64,000 nt of DNA, from NCBI RefSeq assembly GCF_004016515.1, contig NZ_SACT01000003.1:434001-498000 (forward strand), read 5' to 3'. Under the pieces are notes generated by a model. The model made no database searches. It saw only the letters and a program-made list of their open reading frames with translations, and was not told the origin of the DNA. The first letter of the stretch is position 1. Every line of letters begins with the position of its first letter. This DNA comes from Rubrivivax albus. Its GTDB lineage: Bacteria > Pseudomonadota > Gammaproteobacteria > Burkholderiales > Burkholderiaceae_C. Shown here piece after piece: positions 49,449-60,114 of this stretch. A program made the position numbers and the translations under genes.

Positions 49449-51341
49449 ATGGACCTGGGCGCTCCCGAGGACAGCAACCGCAGCAGCAACCGAAGCATCC
49501 ACGAGGTGTCCGACCCGGCGCGGCGCACGCTGCTGCGGCTGGGCACGGGTGCAGCCGCGGCCGCGCTCTACGGGCCCTGGCTGGCCGGCTGCGCCGCCGG
49601 CGCCGCACCGCCCCGGCTGGGCTTCATCGGCGTGCCGACGTCCAGCGCCGACACGGTGGTGGTGCCGACAGGCTACGTGGCGCAGGTGATCGCGCCCTGG
49701 GGCGAGCCGGTAGGCGTGGCGGGTGCGATGCCGCCGTGGCGCCCCGACGCGTCCGACACCGCCGCCGAGCAGGCGCTGCAGTTGGGCATGCACCACGACG
49801 GCATCCACTACTTCCCGCTGGACGGCGCGCGCCGCGGCCTGCTGGTGATGAACCACGAGTACGTGGACGAAGGCCTGCTGTTCCCCGATGGCACCGCCGG
49901 CTGGAACGCGGTCAAGGTGGCCAAGGCGCAGGCGGCACACGGCATCTCCGTGGTCGAGGTGGAGCGCACCGCCGACGGCTGGCGCCTGGTGCGGCCGTCG
50001 CGCTTCGCGCGGCGATTCACGGCAGCCACGCCGTTCGCCGTCGGCGGGCCAGCCGCCGGCCATGCGCTGATGCGCACCGCGGTCGACCCCACGGGCACGC
50101 GCATCCTCGGCACACTGAACAACTGCGCCGCCGGCATGACGCCCTGGGGCACCTACCTGTCGGGCGAGGAGAACTGGGCCGGCTACTTCGACGGCGGCCC
50201 GGTCGTCACGGCCGATCAGCGCCGCTGGGGCCTGCGCGCCACCGGCTGGGCGCGCTGGGGCGACCACGACGCCCGCTTCGACGCGACGCAGCACCCGAAC
50301 GAATTCCACCGCTTCGGCTGGGTCGTCGAAGTGGACCCGATGGACCCGACGAGCACGCCGGTCAAGCGCACCGCACTGGGCCGCGCGGCCCACGAAGGCG
50401 CCTGGGTGGCAGTGACCAAGGACAACCGCGCAGTGGTCTATTCCGGCGAGGACGCGGCCTTCGAGTACATCTACAAGTTCGTCAGCCGCGACCGCATCGC
50501 GCCCGGCGGGGCCCGGGCCAACGCCACGCTGCTGGACCACGGCACGCTGCATGTGGCGCGCTTCGATGCCGACGGCACCGGCCGCTGGCTGCCGTTGGTG
50601 CACGGGCAGGGCCCGCTGGTGCCCGCCAATGGTTTTGCCGATCAGGGCGAGGTGGTCATCAAGGCGCGCCAGGCCGCCGACCTCCTGGGCGCCACGAAGA
50701 TGGACCGCCCGGAGTGGCTGGCCATCGAGCCCGGCGGCACCACCGTCTACTGCACGCTGACCAACAACACCGCCCGAGGCGCCCCGGGCCGGCCCGGCGT
50801 GGACGCCGCCAACCCGCGCGCCCAGAACACCATGGGCCACATCATCCGCTGGACGGAACAGGACGACTTCGACGCCACCACCTTCCGCTGGAACCACCTG
50901 CTGCTGGCCGGCGACCCGGCCAACGCGCGCGCCGAAGCGAAGGGCACGATCCGCGGCGACGCCTTCGGCTGCCCCGACGGCCTGGCGTTCGACCCGCGCG
51001 GGCTGCTGTGGATCCAGACCGACGCCAGCAGTTCGACCCTGGGCCGAGGCGAGTACGCGGGCCTGGGCAACAACCAGATGCTGGCCTGCGACGTGACCAG
51101 CGGCGAGGTGCGGCGCTTCCTCACCGGCCCGGTGGGCTGCGAGATCGCCGGTGCAGCCTTCACGCCCGACGCGACGACGATGTTCGTCAACGTGCAGCAC
51201 CCTGGAGAGACCCCGCGCGACAAGAGCGACCCGGCCGACCCCATGCGCTTCTCGCGCTGGCCCGACGGCGCCAAGGCCACGCGCCCGCGGTCGGCCACGC
51301 TGGCCATCCGCCGGAGCGACGGCGGGCCCGTCGGCGGCTGA
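49449..51341 (+). CDS. phoX: PhoX-family (DUF839) alkaline phosphatase, Tat-exported
   Basis: A 630-residue protein with a Tat signal (DPARRTLLRLGTGAAAAALY) and the PhoX architecture: LGMHHDGIHYFPLDG, the NHEYVDEGL metal site, the conserved Cys in NNCAAGMTPWGTYL, SGEENWAGYF, and DRPEWLAIEPGG. PhoX enzymes hydrolyse phosphate monoesters in the periplasm using Fe/Ca cofactors. The start ATG 49449 has GGAGG 4 bases upstream. Unusually it closes an operon with a NitT/TauT-type ABC transporter, suggesting the released organic moiety is what is imported. It is convergent with the GGDEF gene, 12 bases away. Confidence 0.92.
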   Translation: MDLGAPEDSNRSSNRSIHEVSDPARRTLLRLGTGAAAAALYGPWLAGCAAGAAPPRLGFIGVPTSSADTVVVPTGYVAQVIAPWGEPVGVAGAMPPWRPDASDTAAEQALQLGMHHDGIHYFPLDGARRGLLVMNHEYVDEGLLFPDGTAGWNAVKVAKAQAAHGISVVEVERTADGWRLVRPSRFARRFTAATPFAVGGPAAGHALMRTAVDPTGTRILGTLNNCAAGMTPWGTYLSGEENWAGYFDGGPVVTADQRRWGLRATGWARWGDHDARFDATQHPNEFHRFGWVVEVDPMDPTSTPVKRTALGRAAHEGAWVAVTKDNRAVVYSGEDAAFEYIYKFVSRDRIAPGGARANATLLDHGTLHVARFDADGTGRWLPLVHGQGPLVPANGFADQGEVVIKARQAADLLGATKMDRPEWLAIEPGGTTVYCTLTNNTARGAPGRPGVDAANPRAQNTMGHIIRWTEQDDFDATTFRWNHLLLAGDPANARAEAKGTIRGDAFGCPDGLAFDPRGLLWIQTDASSSTLGRGEYAGLGNNQMLACDVTSGEVRRFLTGPVGCEIAGAAFTPDATTMFVNVQHPGETPRDKSDPADPMRFSRWPDGAKATRPRSATLAIRRSDGGPVGG

Positions 51342-51353
51342 TCCGGCAGCTGA

Positions 51354-52952
51354 TCAGCCGGTCTCGACGCGGTCCCGCCCGGCCGCCTTGGCGCGGTAGA
51401 GCGCCTGGTCGGCGCGGGTGGCCAGCGCCGTCTCGTCGTAGGGCGGCGTGCTGGCCAGGCCGGCACTGAGCGTCACGGTCAGGTCCGGCGCCAGCGCCGC
51501 CCAGTCGTGGCCGGCGATGCGCTGGCGGATGCGTTCGCAGATCTCCCGCGCCCGTGCCGCGTCGGCGTCGGGCAGCACGGCCAGGAACTCCTCGCCGCCG
51601 ATGCGGGCCACCAGGTCGCCATGGCGCACGCACTCGCGCAGCAGTTGCGCCGTGGCCACCAGCACGCGGTCGCCGACCAGGTGGCCGTGGCGGTCGTTGA
51701 TCTGCTTGAAGCGGTCCAGGTCCAGCATGGCCATCGTCACCGGCTGGCCGGCGGCTGCGGCGTCGCGCAGCAGCGTGGACAGCTGGTGCTCCACCGCGCG
51801 GCGGTTGCCCAGACCAGTGAGCGGGTCGCGGCGGGCGTCGGCCTCCAGGCTCTGTGCACGGGCGCGCTGACGGTCGGCCTCCCGGCGCGACTGCTCGGCC
51901 TCCACCCGAGTGATGAACTGCTCCGACTGCGCGCGCAGTTGCTGAACGATGCGCTCGCGCAGCAGTTCCGACTGCGTCTCCAGGTGGCGCAGCGCAGCGG
52001 ACGTGTCGCCCAGCGCCTTGTGCGCCTGGTACAGCGCATGGTGCGCACGCAACCCGGTCATCGGCGTGAGCGGGCGGCCACCGGCTTCGGCCAGCATGGC
52101 CTCCAGCAGCACCCGGGCCTGATCGGGCGTGCCGTGCCGCAACGCCCACTCGGCGCGCGAGCAGGTCAGCCGCTGCGCCTGCTGCACGAACCCCAGGCGC
52201 CTGGCCTCGGCATGGTTGCGCTCCAGCAGCGCGTGGGAGCGGTCGCGCTCGCCCAGGTGCACCAGGATCTCGCCCAGGTTGCCCTCGGCGATGGTGCACA
52301 TGTAGGGGTCGCCGGGCACACCCGGCAGGCCCACCAGTTCCTCGGCCAGCGGCAGCGCCCGCTCCAGCGCCGCCAGCGAGGCTGCGCTCACTTCGCTGCC
52401 GCGCTGCAGGTAGTAGGCGCCGATCAGCACTGCGCTCAGGTTGTTCAGGGCGGTGAACAGGTCGCGCGGCGGTGCGCCCTCGCGGGCCACGGCCAGGGCC
52501 TCGCGCAGCAGCCGTTCGCCCTGCCAGGGGTCGCCCATGCGCTCGAAGCAGATGCCGAAGGCGTTCAGCGCCTGCGAGCGCGGGCCCGGCTGGCCCGTGG
52601 CCTCAGCCAGCGCGTGCAACTCGTAGGCCGCGGGCAGGGCGAGGTCGAAGCGGCCGATCTCCGCACCCGCGAAGACCACGCTGCGCAGGAACTCGCGCAG
52701 CATGTCGCCACCTTCTGCGCGCAGCAAAGGCGCCAGGGTGTCCGCCAGTGCCAGCACGCCCGCGTAGTCGCCGCGGCGGTAGGTGCACTGGGCCTGCAGC
52801 CAGCCGGCGCGTGCGCGGCTGGCGTCGTCGGTGGCCAGCCCGGCCACCCGCGTGGCGGCCGCCAGGCCGGCGTCGAGCGCGCCACGGTCCAGGCAGGCCT
52901 GGGCGTCGGCCAGGGCCTGCTCAGCGCTGTCGTGCGGGCCGTCCTCCGTCAT
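51354..52952 (-). CDS. Diguanylate cyclase (GGDEF) with N-terminal TPR-like sensor
   Basis: A 532-residue cytoplasmic protein. Residues 1-330 are helical TPR-like repeats (ALADAQACLDRGALDAGLAA, then repeated Leu/Ala hairpins), a short coiled coil (FITRVEAEQSRREADRQRAR) links to the GGDEF domain (about 370-532). The active site reads GGEEF, the phosphate site MAMLDLDRFKQINDRHGH, and the inhibitory I-site RHGD lies 5 residues upstream, so product feedback by c-di-GMP is expected. No membrane span. Follows the DUF3237 gene with a 10-base gap. Confidence 0.94.
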   Translation of the reverse strand: MTEDGPHDSAEQALADAQACLDRGALDAGLAAATRVAGLATDDASRARAGWLQAQCTYRRGDYAGVLALADTLAPLLRAEGGDMLREFLRSVVFAGAEIGRFDLALPAAYELHALAEATGQPGPRSQALNAFGICFERMGDPWQGERLLREALAVAREGAPPRDLFTALNNLSAVLIGAYYLQRGSEVSAASLAALERALPLAEELVGLPGVPGDPYMCTIAEGNLGEILVHLGERDRSHALLERNHAEARRLGFVQQAQRLTCSRAEWALRHGTPDQARVLLEAMLAEAGGRPLTPMTGLRAHHALYQAHKALGDTSAALRHLETQSELLRERIVQQLRAQSEQFITRVEAEQSRREADRQRARAQSLEADARRDPLTGLGNRRAVEHQLSTLLRDAAAAGQPVTMAMLDLDRFKQINDRHGHLVGDRVLVATAQLLRECVRHGDLVARIGGEEFLAVLPDADAARAREICERIRQRIAGHDWAALAPDLTVTLSAGLASTPPYDETALATRADQALYRAKAAGRDRVETG

Positions 52953-52962
52953 GGTGCGTCGA

Positions 52963-53436
52963 TCAGCACAGTCGGTAGACGTCCAGCAACACCGCGCGCG
53001 CCTCGCGCCGGCCGCGGGCGATAGCCATCACCTTGTTCAGGTGCAGCCAGTCGGGGTGACCGGTGGTGAAGCGCATCAGCGTGCGGAAGAAGTACTCGGA
53101 CGGGTCCACCGCCTCGCCGCGCGCCAGGCGTGCCATCACCTCGGGCGGACCGTGGCGCAGGCCGTTGCTCTGCACCTCCACCAGGGCGCCGTCATGGGTG
53201 CGGATCACGTAGTGGGCGGCGATCTCCAGCGCACCGTCGGCACGCGCCACCTGCCAGTCCACGCCGCCGGGCACCAGGCTGCCCTGCAGCTCGGGCCCGT
53301 CGACCGTGCCGACGCCCAGCGGCACGAAGCGGCGCTCGCCCTGCGGTGCCGGGCCCAGGGTGACGAGGGCCTCGACCTCGCAGCGGATGTGGCACATCGG
53401 CACGAGGGCCGGGGGTTCGGGCAGGGGTGCGTTCAT
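52963..53436 (-). CDS. DUF3237 (UPF0311) protein
   Basis: A 157-residue single-domain beta-barrel protein. Family pattern: LVPMCHIRCEVEALVTLGPA near the start, GTVDGPELQGSLVPGGVDWQ in the middle, ADGALEIAAHYVIRTHDGAL, and YFFRTLMRFTTGHPDWLHLN towards the end. The function of the family is unknown. It is 12 bases downstream of the M28 peptidase gene and 10 upstream of the GGDEF gene, so it is co-transcribed with them. Confidence 0.9.
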   Translation of the reverse strand: MNAPLPEPPALVPMCHIRCEVEALVTLGPAPQGERRFVPLGVGTVDGPELQGSLVPGGVDWQVARADGALEIAAHYVIRTHDGALVEVQSNGLRHGPPEVMARLARGEAVDPSEYFFRTLMRFTTGHPDWLHLNKVMAIARGRREARAVLLDVYRLC

Positions 53437-53448
53437 GGCCTCGTTCTT

Positions 53449-54863
53449 CTACAGCGAGGGTGGTCCGAAGGCCACCGGGGATTGCGCCGCCAGCCAGGTG
53501 CAGGCGGCCCAGCAGGCCACGTTCTGGCGCAGCGCAGCCGGGTCGACCTGGTCGACGGTGTCGCGCTCGGTGTGGTGCACGTCGAAGTAGCGGCTGCCGT
53601 CCTGGTGCAGCTGCAGCGCCGGCCAGCGGTGGCGGCGCATCAGCACGGCCGCATCGGGGCCGGGCGTGCCGGTGTTGGCGCCGAGTTCCACGCCCAGCGG
53701 CGCCAGCACCTGCGCCATGGCCTGCACCTGCGGCCAGGCCTCGGCCTGCACGCGGGCCGACAGGCGGTAGACAGCGCCAGCGCCGAAATCACTCTCAGCC
53801 ACGAGCTGGTGCACGACGCCTACGTGGCGGTCGCCGTAGGCGCGTGCACCGTCGAAGCCGTTCTCCTCGTTGCCGAACAGCACCACGCGCACGGTGCGCC
53901 GTGGCCGGCGGCCCGCCGCGGCGATCAGACCCGCGGCGGCGCTGACGATGCCCACGCCGGCCGCGTCGTCGAGCGCGCCCTGGCCCAGGTCCCAGCTGTC
54001 CAGGTGGGCGCCGATCAGCACCACCTCGTGCGCCAGGTCGCTGCCCGGCAGCTCGGCGATCACGTTGTGAGTGACGGCCTCCACGTCCGACCGCGCCTGC
54101 AGCGTGAAGGCCAGGCGCATCGGCGTGCCGGCAGCCTGCAGCGCGGCGATGTGCTCGGCGTCGGGCACCGACACGGCAAACGCCGGGATGCGCGGCACGC
54201 GGATGTCGTACCGCGTGGCGCCGGTGTGGGCGATGGCGGCACGGTCGGTGCCGATGGAGCGGATGGCCAGCGCCACCGCCCCGCGCTTCGCGGCCTCCAC
54301 CGGGCCGGCGAAGCGGGCGCCGACGGCGCGCCCGTAGCCGCTGCCGTCGCGTGTGCGCTCGGTGCGCTGGTCGATGAAGACGATGCGGCCGCGGGCACGG
54401 TCGCTGGTGTCGGCCATCAGGGCCGCCAGGTCGGGGTACCAGGCGATCTCGGCCTCCAGACCGTCCGGTGGCGCTGGCACGCTGTTGCCCAGCGCCGCCA
54501 TCACCAGCGGGCGCTCCGCGGGTACGGTCAGGCGCGCCGCGGCCGGGCCGCGCTGCCAAACGCGCACCGGCACCGGTTCGGCCCGCACGGCCTCCAGACC
54601 CAGGCCACGCAGCGCGTCCTGCGCCCAGGCCACGGCACGCGCATCGCCGGCGCTGCCGGCCGGGCGCGGCCCGACGCCGGCGGCCAGTTCTCGCAACAGG
54701 CGCCAGGCGTGCCCGTCGCGCAAGCCGGCATCACGCAGCGCCGCGGCGTGGTGCAGGTCGGCATCGCTGAACGCGGTCGACGGCATGGTCACGGCAGGCA
54801 CCCGGCTGGCGCAGCCCGGCAGCCACGGCAGCGCCGCCGGCAGGGCCAGGCAGGCCCGGCGTC

Positions 54864-54867
<4 letters not shown>
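53449..54867 (-). CDS. M28-family zinc metallopeptidase (probable lipoprotein)
   Basis: A 472-residue peptidase when started at GTG 54867, which overlaps the mmsA stop by 4 bases (GTGA) and gives a lipoprotein signal ([18 protein letters not shown]). ATG 54786 would give a leaderless 445-residue form. Zinc-site residues of the M28 aminopeptidase group are present: [21 protein letters not shown] (His, bridging Asp), [12 protein letters not shown] (catalytic and metal Glu), AESDFGAG (Asp) and [11 protein letters not shown] (His). A PA-domain insert (residues 135-250) precedes the catalytic part. Periplasmic peptide or amide hydrolysis is expected. Confidence 0.88.
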
Positions 54868-56384
<1,517 letters not shown>

Positions 56385-56424
56385 GGCAAGTCTCCTGCGG
56401 TCGTCGAGCCTGCCACTATGCCGC

Positions 56425-56457
56425 AAAAAAGAGCCCGGCCGCCGTGAGGCGCCGGGC
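56425..56457 (-). terminator. Intrinsic terminator inside the mmsA leader
   Basis: On the minus strand GCCCGGC and GCCGGGC (plus coordinates 56433-56439 and 56451-56457) pair with an inner GCC/GGC step, followed by TC and six T bases (56425-56430). It precedes mmsA by about 41 bases with no minus-strand gene ending before it. It could end a small RNA or act as an attenuator. Confidence 0.75.
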
Positions 56458-56465
56458 CTGGACAA

Positions 56466-56481
56466 GCCCTCTCGCGAGGGC
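56466..56481 (-). ncRNA. Second hairpin of the mmsA leader, GNRA loop (possible regulatory RNA)
   Basis: GCCCTC and GAGGGC pair perfectly around a GCGA tetraloop on the minus strand, 9 bases ahead of the terminator stem. Together they look like a structured leader or small RNA. No known riboswitch class was recognised. The remainder of the gap up to 56595 holds a further weak hairpin (CCCACC/GGTGGG near 56546-56566). Confidence 0.35.
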
Positions 56482-56595
56482 GTCGTTGGGAGCGAAGCGC
56501 CGGCCGGAGACCGACGCTGGGCGCATGCTAGGGCCCTGGCCGGCGCCCACCATCCTGCAAGGTGGGGGGCGGCGGCAAAGGACGACAATCCGCGC

Positions 56596-57285
56596 ATGGC
56601 CCATCCCCCTCGCACTTCCGGCGCCCCTGCGCACGCGTCCGTCGCCCCCCTGAACGACGCCGATCTCGACCGCCTGCAGGACCTGCTGGCCGCGCTGCCG
56701 GCGCCGCTGGAGCCGATGGACGTGATGGCGCTCGACGGCTACCTGTGCGGTGTGATCCTGCAACCTCAGGTGGTGCCGCCAGCACGCTGGCAGCCGGGTG
56801 TGCTGGACGTGGAAGGCCGGCCGCTGCCACCGGGGCACGATGCCGCCGAATTGATGGCGCTGGTGGGCCGGCGCCACGCCGAACTGCAGCGCGCCATCGA
56901 CGCGCGCGACTGGTTCGACCCCTGGATCTACCCTGACGACGAAGCCGCGGTCTCCGACAGCGTGCTGCCCTGGGTGGCCGGCTTCGCCGCGGCGCTGGAC
57001 AGCTTCCCGGCGCTGCAGGCCATGGAGGACCCGGAGCTGGTGGAGCCGCTGGCCCTGATCTACCTGCATTTCGACGCCGAGGACCTGGAGGACGCCGAGC
57101 CGCTGCAGGCGGTGATCGAGACCATCGAGCCGCCGGCCGACCTGGCCGAGGCGGTGCAGGACCTGGTGCGCGCGGTGATGCTGATCGCGGACGTGACGCG
57201 GCCGCGCACCAAGGCGCCACCGCGCCGTCCGGCGGCCCGGCCGGGCGGGCGGGCCGTCAGGACGCCGGCGAAGCCCCGCCGCTGA
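56596..57285 (+). CDS. UPF0149/YecA family protein
   Basis: A 229-residue protein. The defining block [20 protein letters not shown], then [19 protein letters not shown] is the UPF0149 domain start, and the helices [20 protein letters not shown] and [19 protein letters not shown] complete it. There is no C-terminal zinc SEC-C motif; instead an Arg/Pro-rich tail that may bind nucleic acid. Function unknown. Its last 29 bases overlap, tail to tail, the 3' end of the Hsp70-like gene. Confidence 0.9.
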   Translation: MAHPPRTSGAPAHASVAPLNDADLDRLQDLLAALPAPLEPMDVMALDGYLCGVILQPQVVPPARWQPGVLDVEGRPLPPGHDAAELMALVGRRHAELQRAIDARDWFDPWIYPDDEAAVSDSVLPWVAGFAAALDSFPALQAMEDPELVEPLALIYLHFDAEDLEDAEPLQAVIETIEPPADLAEAVQDLVRAVMLIADVTRPRTKAPPRRPAARPGGRAVRTPAKPRR

Positions 57286-58603
57286 ACACCCGCCGGGCGT
57301 GCAGCCCGAGCCCGGTGGCGACGCTGGCGAAGCGGTCGCCGCGCACCGGCGTGGCCGCCGGGAAGACCGCGGCAATGCCGTCCACGAGTGAAGCGAGACC
57401 GGTGGAGCCGCCGGTGAAGAAGACCGCCTGCACCGCCGTGGCCGCCACGCCGGCCTGGCGCAGCGTCTCCTGGGCTGCGTCGACGATGCGCGCCTGGTCG
57501 GCCTGCAGCACGCGCGCGGCGGTGGGCGCATCCAGTGTGGTGCCGAGGCCGGGCTCGACGGCGTCCAGTGCGATCGTGGCCGCGCCGTGCAGGGCGACGT
57601 CTATCTTGGCCTGCTCGGCCGCGGCCGCCAGCGCGTGGCCCAGGCGCTCCTGCAGCACCGTCATCAGGCGGGTGTGCTGCCGCACGTCGGCGAACCAGCC
57701 GCGCATGGCCTTCCACTCGGCCACGCGGGCCGGGGCGTAGACGGTGTTGATCAGGTGCCAGGTGGCCAGGTCGTGGTACAGGCCGACCGGGATCTCGCGC
57801 GGCGGCTGACCCGGGCGCGCCGGACCGTGGCCACCATGACCCATCAGCGGCAGGATGGCGGCCAGTTCCACCCGGCGGTCGAAGTCGGTGCCGGCCACGT
57901 GCACGCCGTGGTTGGCCAGGATGTCGTCCTGCCGATCGAGCCGCGCGCGCCGGGCCGGGCCCACGCGCACCAGGGAGAAGTCAGAGGTGCCACCGCCGAT
58001 GTCGGCCACCAGCACCAGGTGTTCGGCCGTGGCCGCGGCCTCGTGGGCGAAGGCGGCGGCGATGGGCTCGTACTGGAACTGGACCTCGGCAAAACCGACG
58101 TCGCGCGCCGCCTGCGCCAGCGCCGTGGCGGCGGCGCGGTCGCGCGCCGGGTCGTCGTCGACGAAGAACACCGGGCGGCCAAGCACCACACGGGGCAGCA
58201 GCTGGCCCGCCGCCGCCTCGCCCAGGCGGCGCAGCTGGCGCAGGTAGCCCGTGATCACGTCACCGTAGCGCACGGCCCGGCCGGCGCCGACGTCGGTGCG
58301 CTGGTCGAGCAGGGCCGACCCCAGCAGGCTCTTCATCGAGCGCATCAGGCGGCCGTCGAGCCCGTCCACGTACGCAGCGATGGCGGCGCGGCCGTACAGG
58401 CGGTCTGGCTCGGCGGCATGGGCCGGGCCATCGGCCAGGTAGAAGACCGCGGTGGGCATCGTCGGCTGGCCGGCCTCCAGCGGCACGAGGGCCACACCAC
58501 CGGCGCGCAACGGCAGCGCCACCGCGGAATTGGAGGTGCCGAAGTCGATGGCACACACGCCGGCCAGCGTGTCGGCGTCGTTGGTGTGTGCAGGCGGCGA
58601 CAT
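57257..58603 (-). CDS. Hsp70-like ATPase (YegD type)
   Basis: A 448-residue actin-fold ATPase without the DnaK substrate-binding domain. Phosphate-1 loop AIDFGTSNSAVALPL, phosphate-2 loop VLVADIGGGTSDFSLVRVG and adenosine loop VFFTGGSTGLASL are intact. The size and FGTSNSAVA wording match the YegD group of chaperone-like proteins. ATG 58603 (MSPPAHTND) is preferred; the frame is open to ATG 58642. It is a single gene, convergent with UPF0149 with a 29-base overlap. Confidence 0.9.
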   Translation of the reverse strand: MSPPAHTNDADTLAGVCAIDFGTSNSAVALPLRAGGVALVPLEAGQPTMPTAVFYLADGPAHAAEPDRLYGRAAIAAYVDGLDGRLMRSMKSLLGSALLDQRTDVGAGRAVRYGDVITGYLRQLRRLGEAAAGQLLPRVVLGRPVFFVDDDPARDRAAATALAQAARDVGFAEVQFQYEPIAAAFAHEAAATAEHLVLVADIGGGTSDFSLVRVGPARRARLDRQDDILANHGVHVAGTDFDRRVELAAILPLMGHGGHGPARPGQPPREIPVGLYHDLATWHLINTVYAPARVAEWKAMRGWFADVRQHTRLMTVLQERLGHALAAAAEQAKIDVALHGAATIALDAVEPGLGTTLDAPTAARVLQADQARIVDAAQETLRQAGVAATAVQAVFFTGGSTGLASLVDGIAAVFPAATPVRGDRFASVATGLGLHARRVFSGGASPAS

Positions 58604-58729
58604 GGGGGCGCGGATTCTAGGGGGCCGAGGGAACTGCATCACGTTGTCCCCCCTCTTCAGGATTCCAGAGTCCTGTCACACCGCCGAAACTGCACCCATG
58701 CACAGTCACGTGCAACCAGGGAGACACCG

Positions 58730-58945
58730 ATGAACCTGACCCGCCCCTCGATGCGCAGTTTCTGGCGTCGGCGCACCCAGCCGGCGCAGGCGGTGTCCGC
58801 CGTGGTCGACCCGGCCGACATGGGCACCTGCTTCGGCCTGGAGCTCAGCCTGGTGCCAGCACCTTCGGTGCGCACTGCGGAACCGGCCCGGAGCGAAGCC
58901 CCCTGGTGGGACCGCTCCGAGGTCCGCAAGTCCTGCGGCGCCTGA
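58730..58945 (+). CDS. Small hypothetical protein, 71 residues
   Basis: Starts at ATG 58730 behind a GGGAGA ribosome site. Basic N-terminus (MNLTRPSMRSFWRRRTQPAQ), then a middle with a single cysteine (DPADMGTCFGLELSLVPA) and a short Trp-containing acidic/basic tail ending SCGA. No domain recognised. The clear ribosome site and clean gap to the next gene (32 bases to TetR) support real coding; it could be a small regulator partner. Confidence 0.55.
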   Translation: MNLTRPSMRSFWRRRTQPAQAVSAVVDPADMGTCFGLELSLVPAPSVRTAEPARSEAPWWDRSEVRKSCGA

Positions 58946-58977
58946 GGTTGTCCGCAGGCGCCTAGAATCTGGGCCCC

Positions 58978-59580
58978 ATGGCCCGAGGATCATTCCGAGA
59001 GCAAGTCCTGAAGGTCCGCGAGGACGCGATCGTCTCGGCCGTCAACCGGCTGCTGGCGGAGAAGGGCTTCGACCTGATGACGGTGGACGAGGTGGCCGCC
59101 GACGTCGGCATCGCCAAGGCCAGCCTGTACAAGCACTTCCCGTCCAAGGAAGCGCTGGCCGCTGCGGCCATGGTGCGCGTGCTGCAGCACACCGCCGCCG
59201 TGATCGACCAGCAGCCCGCCAGCCTCGCCGCGATCGACAAGCTCGAGGCGGTGACGCGCTGGGCGCTGGAGGTGCAGCTGGCCGGCGAGATGCCCACGCT
59301 GCCATCGCAGAACTCCACCCTGCGTGCGGAACTGCTGGGCAGCAAGGCCTACATCGACCTGCTGATGCAGGTCAGCGACCAGCTCGGCGCCTGGATCCAG
59401 CAGGCCCAGGCCGACGGCGCCATCGACCCCGGCCTGCCACCCGAGGTGGTGCTCTACACCATCTTCGCCCGCGCCTGCGACCCGGTGCCCGGTTTCCTGA
59501 AGGCGGCCGGACAGATGGAAGACGCGCAGATCGTCGACCTGGTCCTGCGCACCTGCTTCGGCGGGCTCAGGACGCGCTGA
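58978..59580 (+). CDS. TetR-family transcriptional regulator
   Basis: A 200-residue TetR regulator. The N-terminal helix-turn-helix is EDAIVSAVNRLLAEKGFD, then MTVDEVAADVGIAKASLYKHF, exactly the family pattern, followed by the helical ligand-binding domain (about 60-195). TAGAAT (58961-58966) may be its -10 box, with a very short leader. Its target is unknown, the nearest candidates being the 71-residue gene upstream or the universal stress protein convergent with it. Confidence 0.95.
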   Translation: MARGSFREQVLKVREDAIVSAVNRLLAEKGFDLMTVDEVAADVGIAKASLYKHFPSKEALAAAAMVRVLQHTAAVIDQQPASLAAIDKLEAVTRWALEVQLAGEMPTLPSQNSTLRAELLGSKAYIDLLMQVSDQLGAWIQQAQADGAIDPGLPPEVVLYTIFARACDPVPGFLKAAGQMEDAQIVDLVLRTCFGGLRTR

Positions 59581-59616
59581 CCCGGCGGGCGCCGGGCCTG
59601 CCCTTGGCTGCCGGGG

Positions 59617-60039
59617 TCAGCGGACCAGCAGCACCGGCACGCTGCACTTGGCGAGCACCTTGGTCGCCACCGAACCCATGACCAGGTTGGTCAGCGAGCC
59701 GTGGCCGTGCGAGCCCATGACCATCAGGTCGTACTTCCCCTTCTCGGCGAAGGCTGCGATGGTCTCGGCCGCGTGGCCCACCTTGTACGTGAACTTGGCC
59801 TCCAGCCCCTGCTTGCCCAGGAAGCTGCGGATGGGCTTGAAGACCTTTTCCGCCTCGTCCTGGTAGTAGCCGTCGAGCGTGGCCTTGTCGAGCACCGCCG
59901 CGGCGCGCGGCGGCACCGGTGGTACGGTGTGCAGCACGGTGTAGTCGTGGCCACGCCCGGGGAACTCGTCGTGCGCCGTCAGGTAGGCCAGCATGCGCTT
60001 GGTGAAGGAACTGCCGTCGACGGCGATGAGGATCTTCAT
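59617..60039 (-). CDS. Universal stress protein (UspA family)
   Basis: A 140-residue UspA-domain protein. The ATP-binding motif G-2x-G-9x-G(S) is present as GSHGHGSLTNLVMGS, and the start MKILIAVDGSSFTKRML and end KCSVPVLLVR are typical, so it belongs to the nucleotide-binding subclass. ATG 60039 has AGGAG 8 bases upstream. It is one gene, not a tandem, and stands between TetR (convergent) and a phosphoesterase. Confidence 0.95.
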   Translation of the reverse strand: MKILIAVDGSSFTKRMLAYLTAHDEFPGRGHDYTVLHTVPPVPPRAAAVLDKATLDGYYQDEAEKVFKPIRSFLGKQGLEAKFTYKVGHAAETIAAFAEKGKYDLMVMGSHGHGSLTNLVMGSVATKVLAKCSVPVLLVR

Positions 60040-60114
60040 GGGGGTCTCCTGCGTCGGGTGGTGATCGTGATGCGGTCAGTGTCCCACAGGGGTCATGCCC
60101 CGGCTTGACCGGGC

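Noticed and set aside
56425..56580. 6S RNA, SRP RNA or a known riboswitch before mmsA
   Set aside because: None of the conserved sequence blocks I know for these RNAs is present; only generic hairpins and a terminator can be supported.
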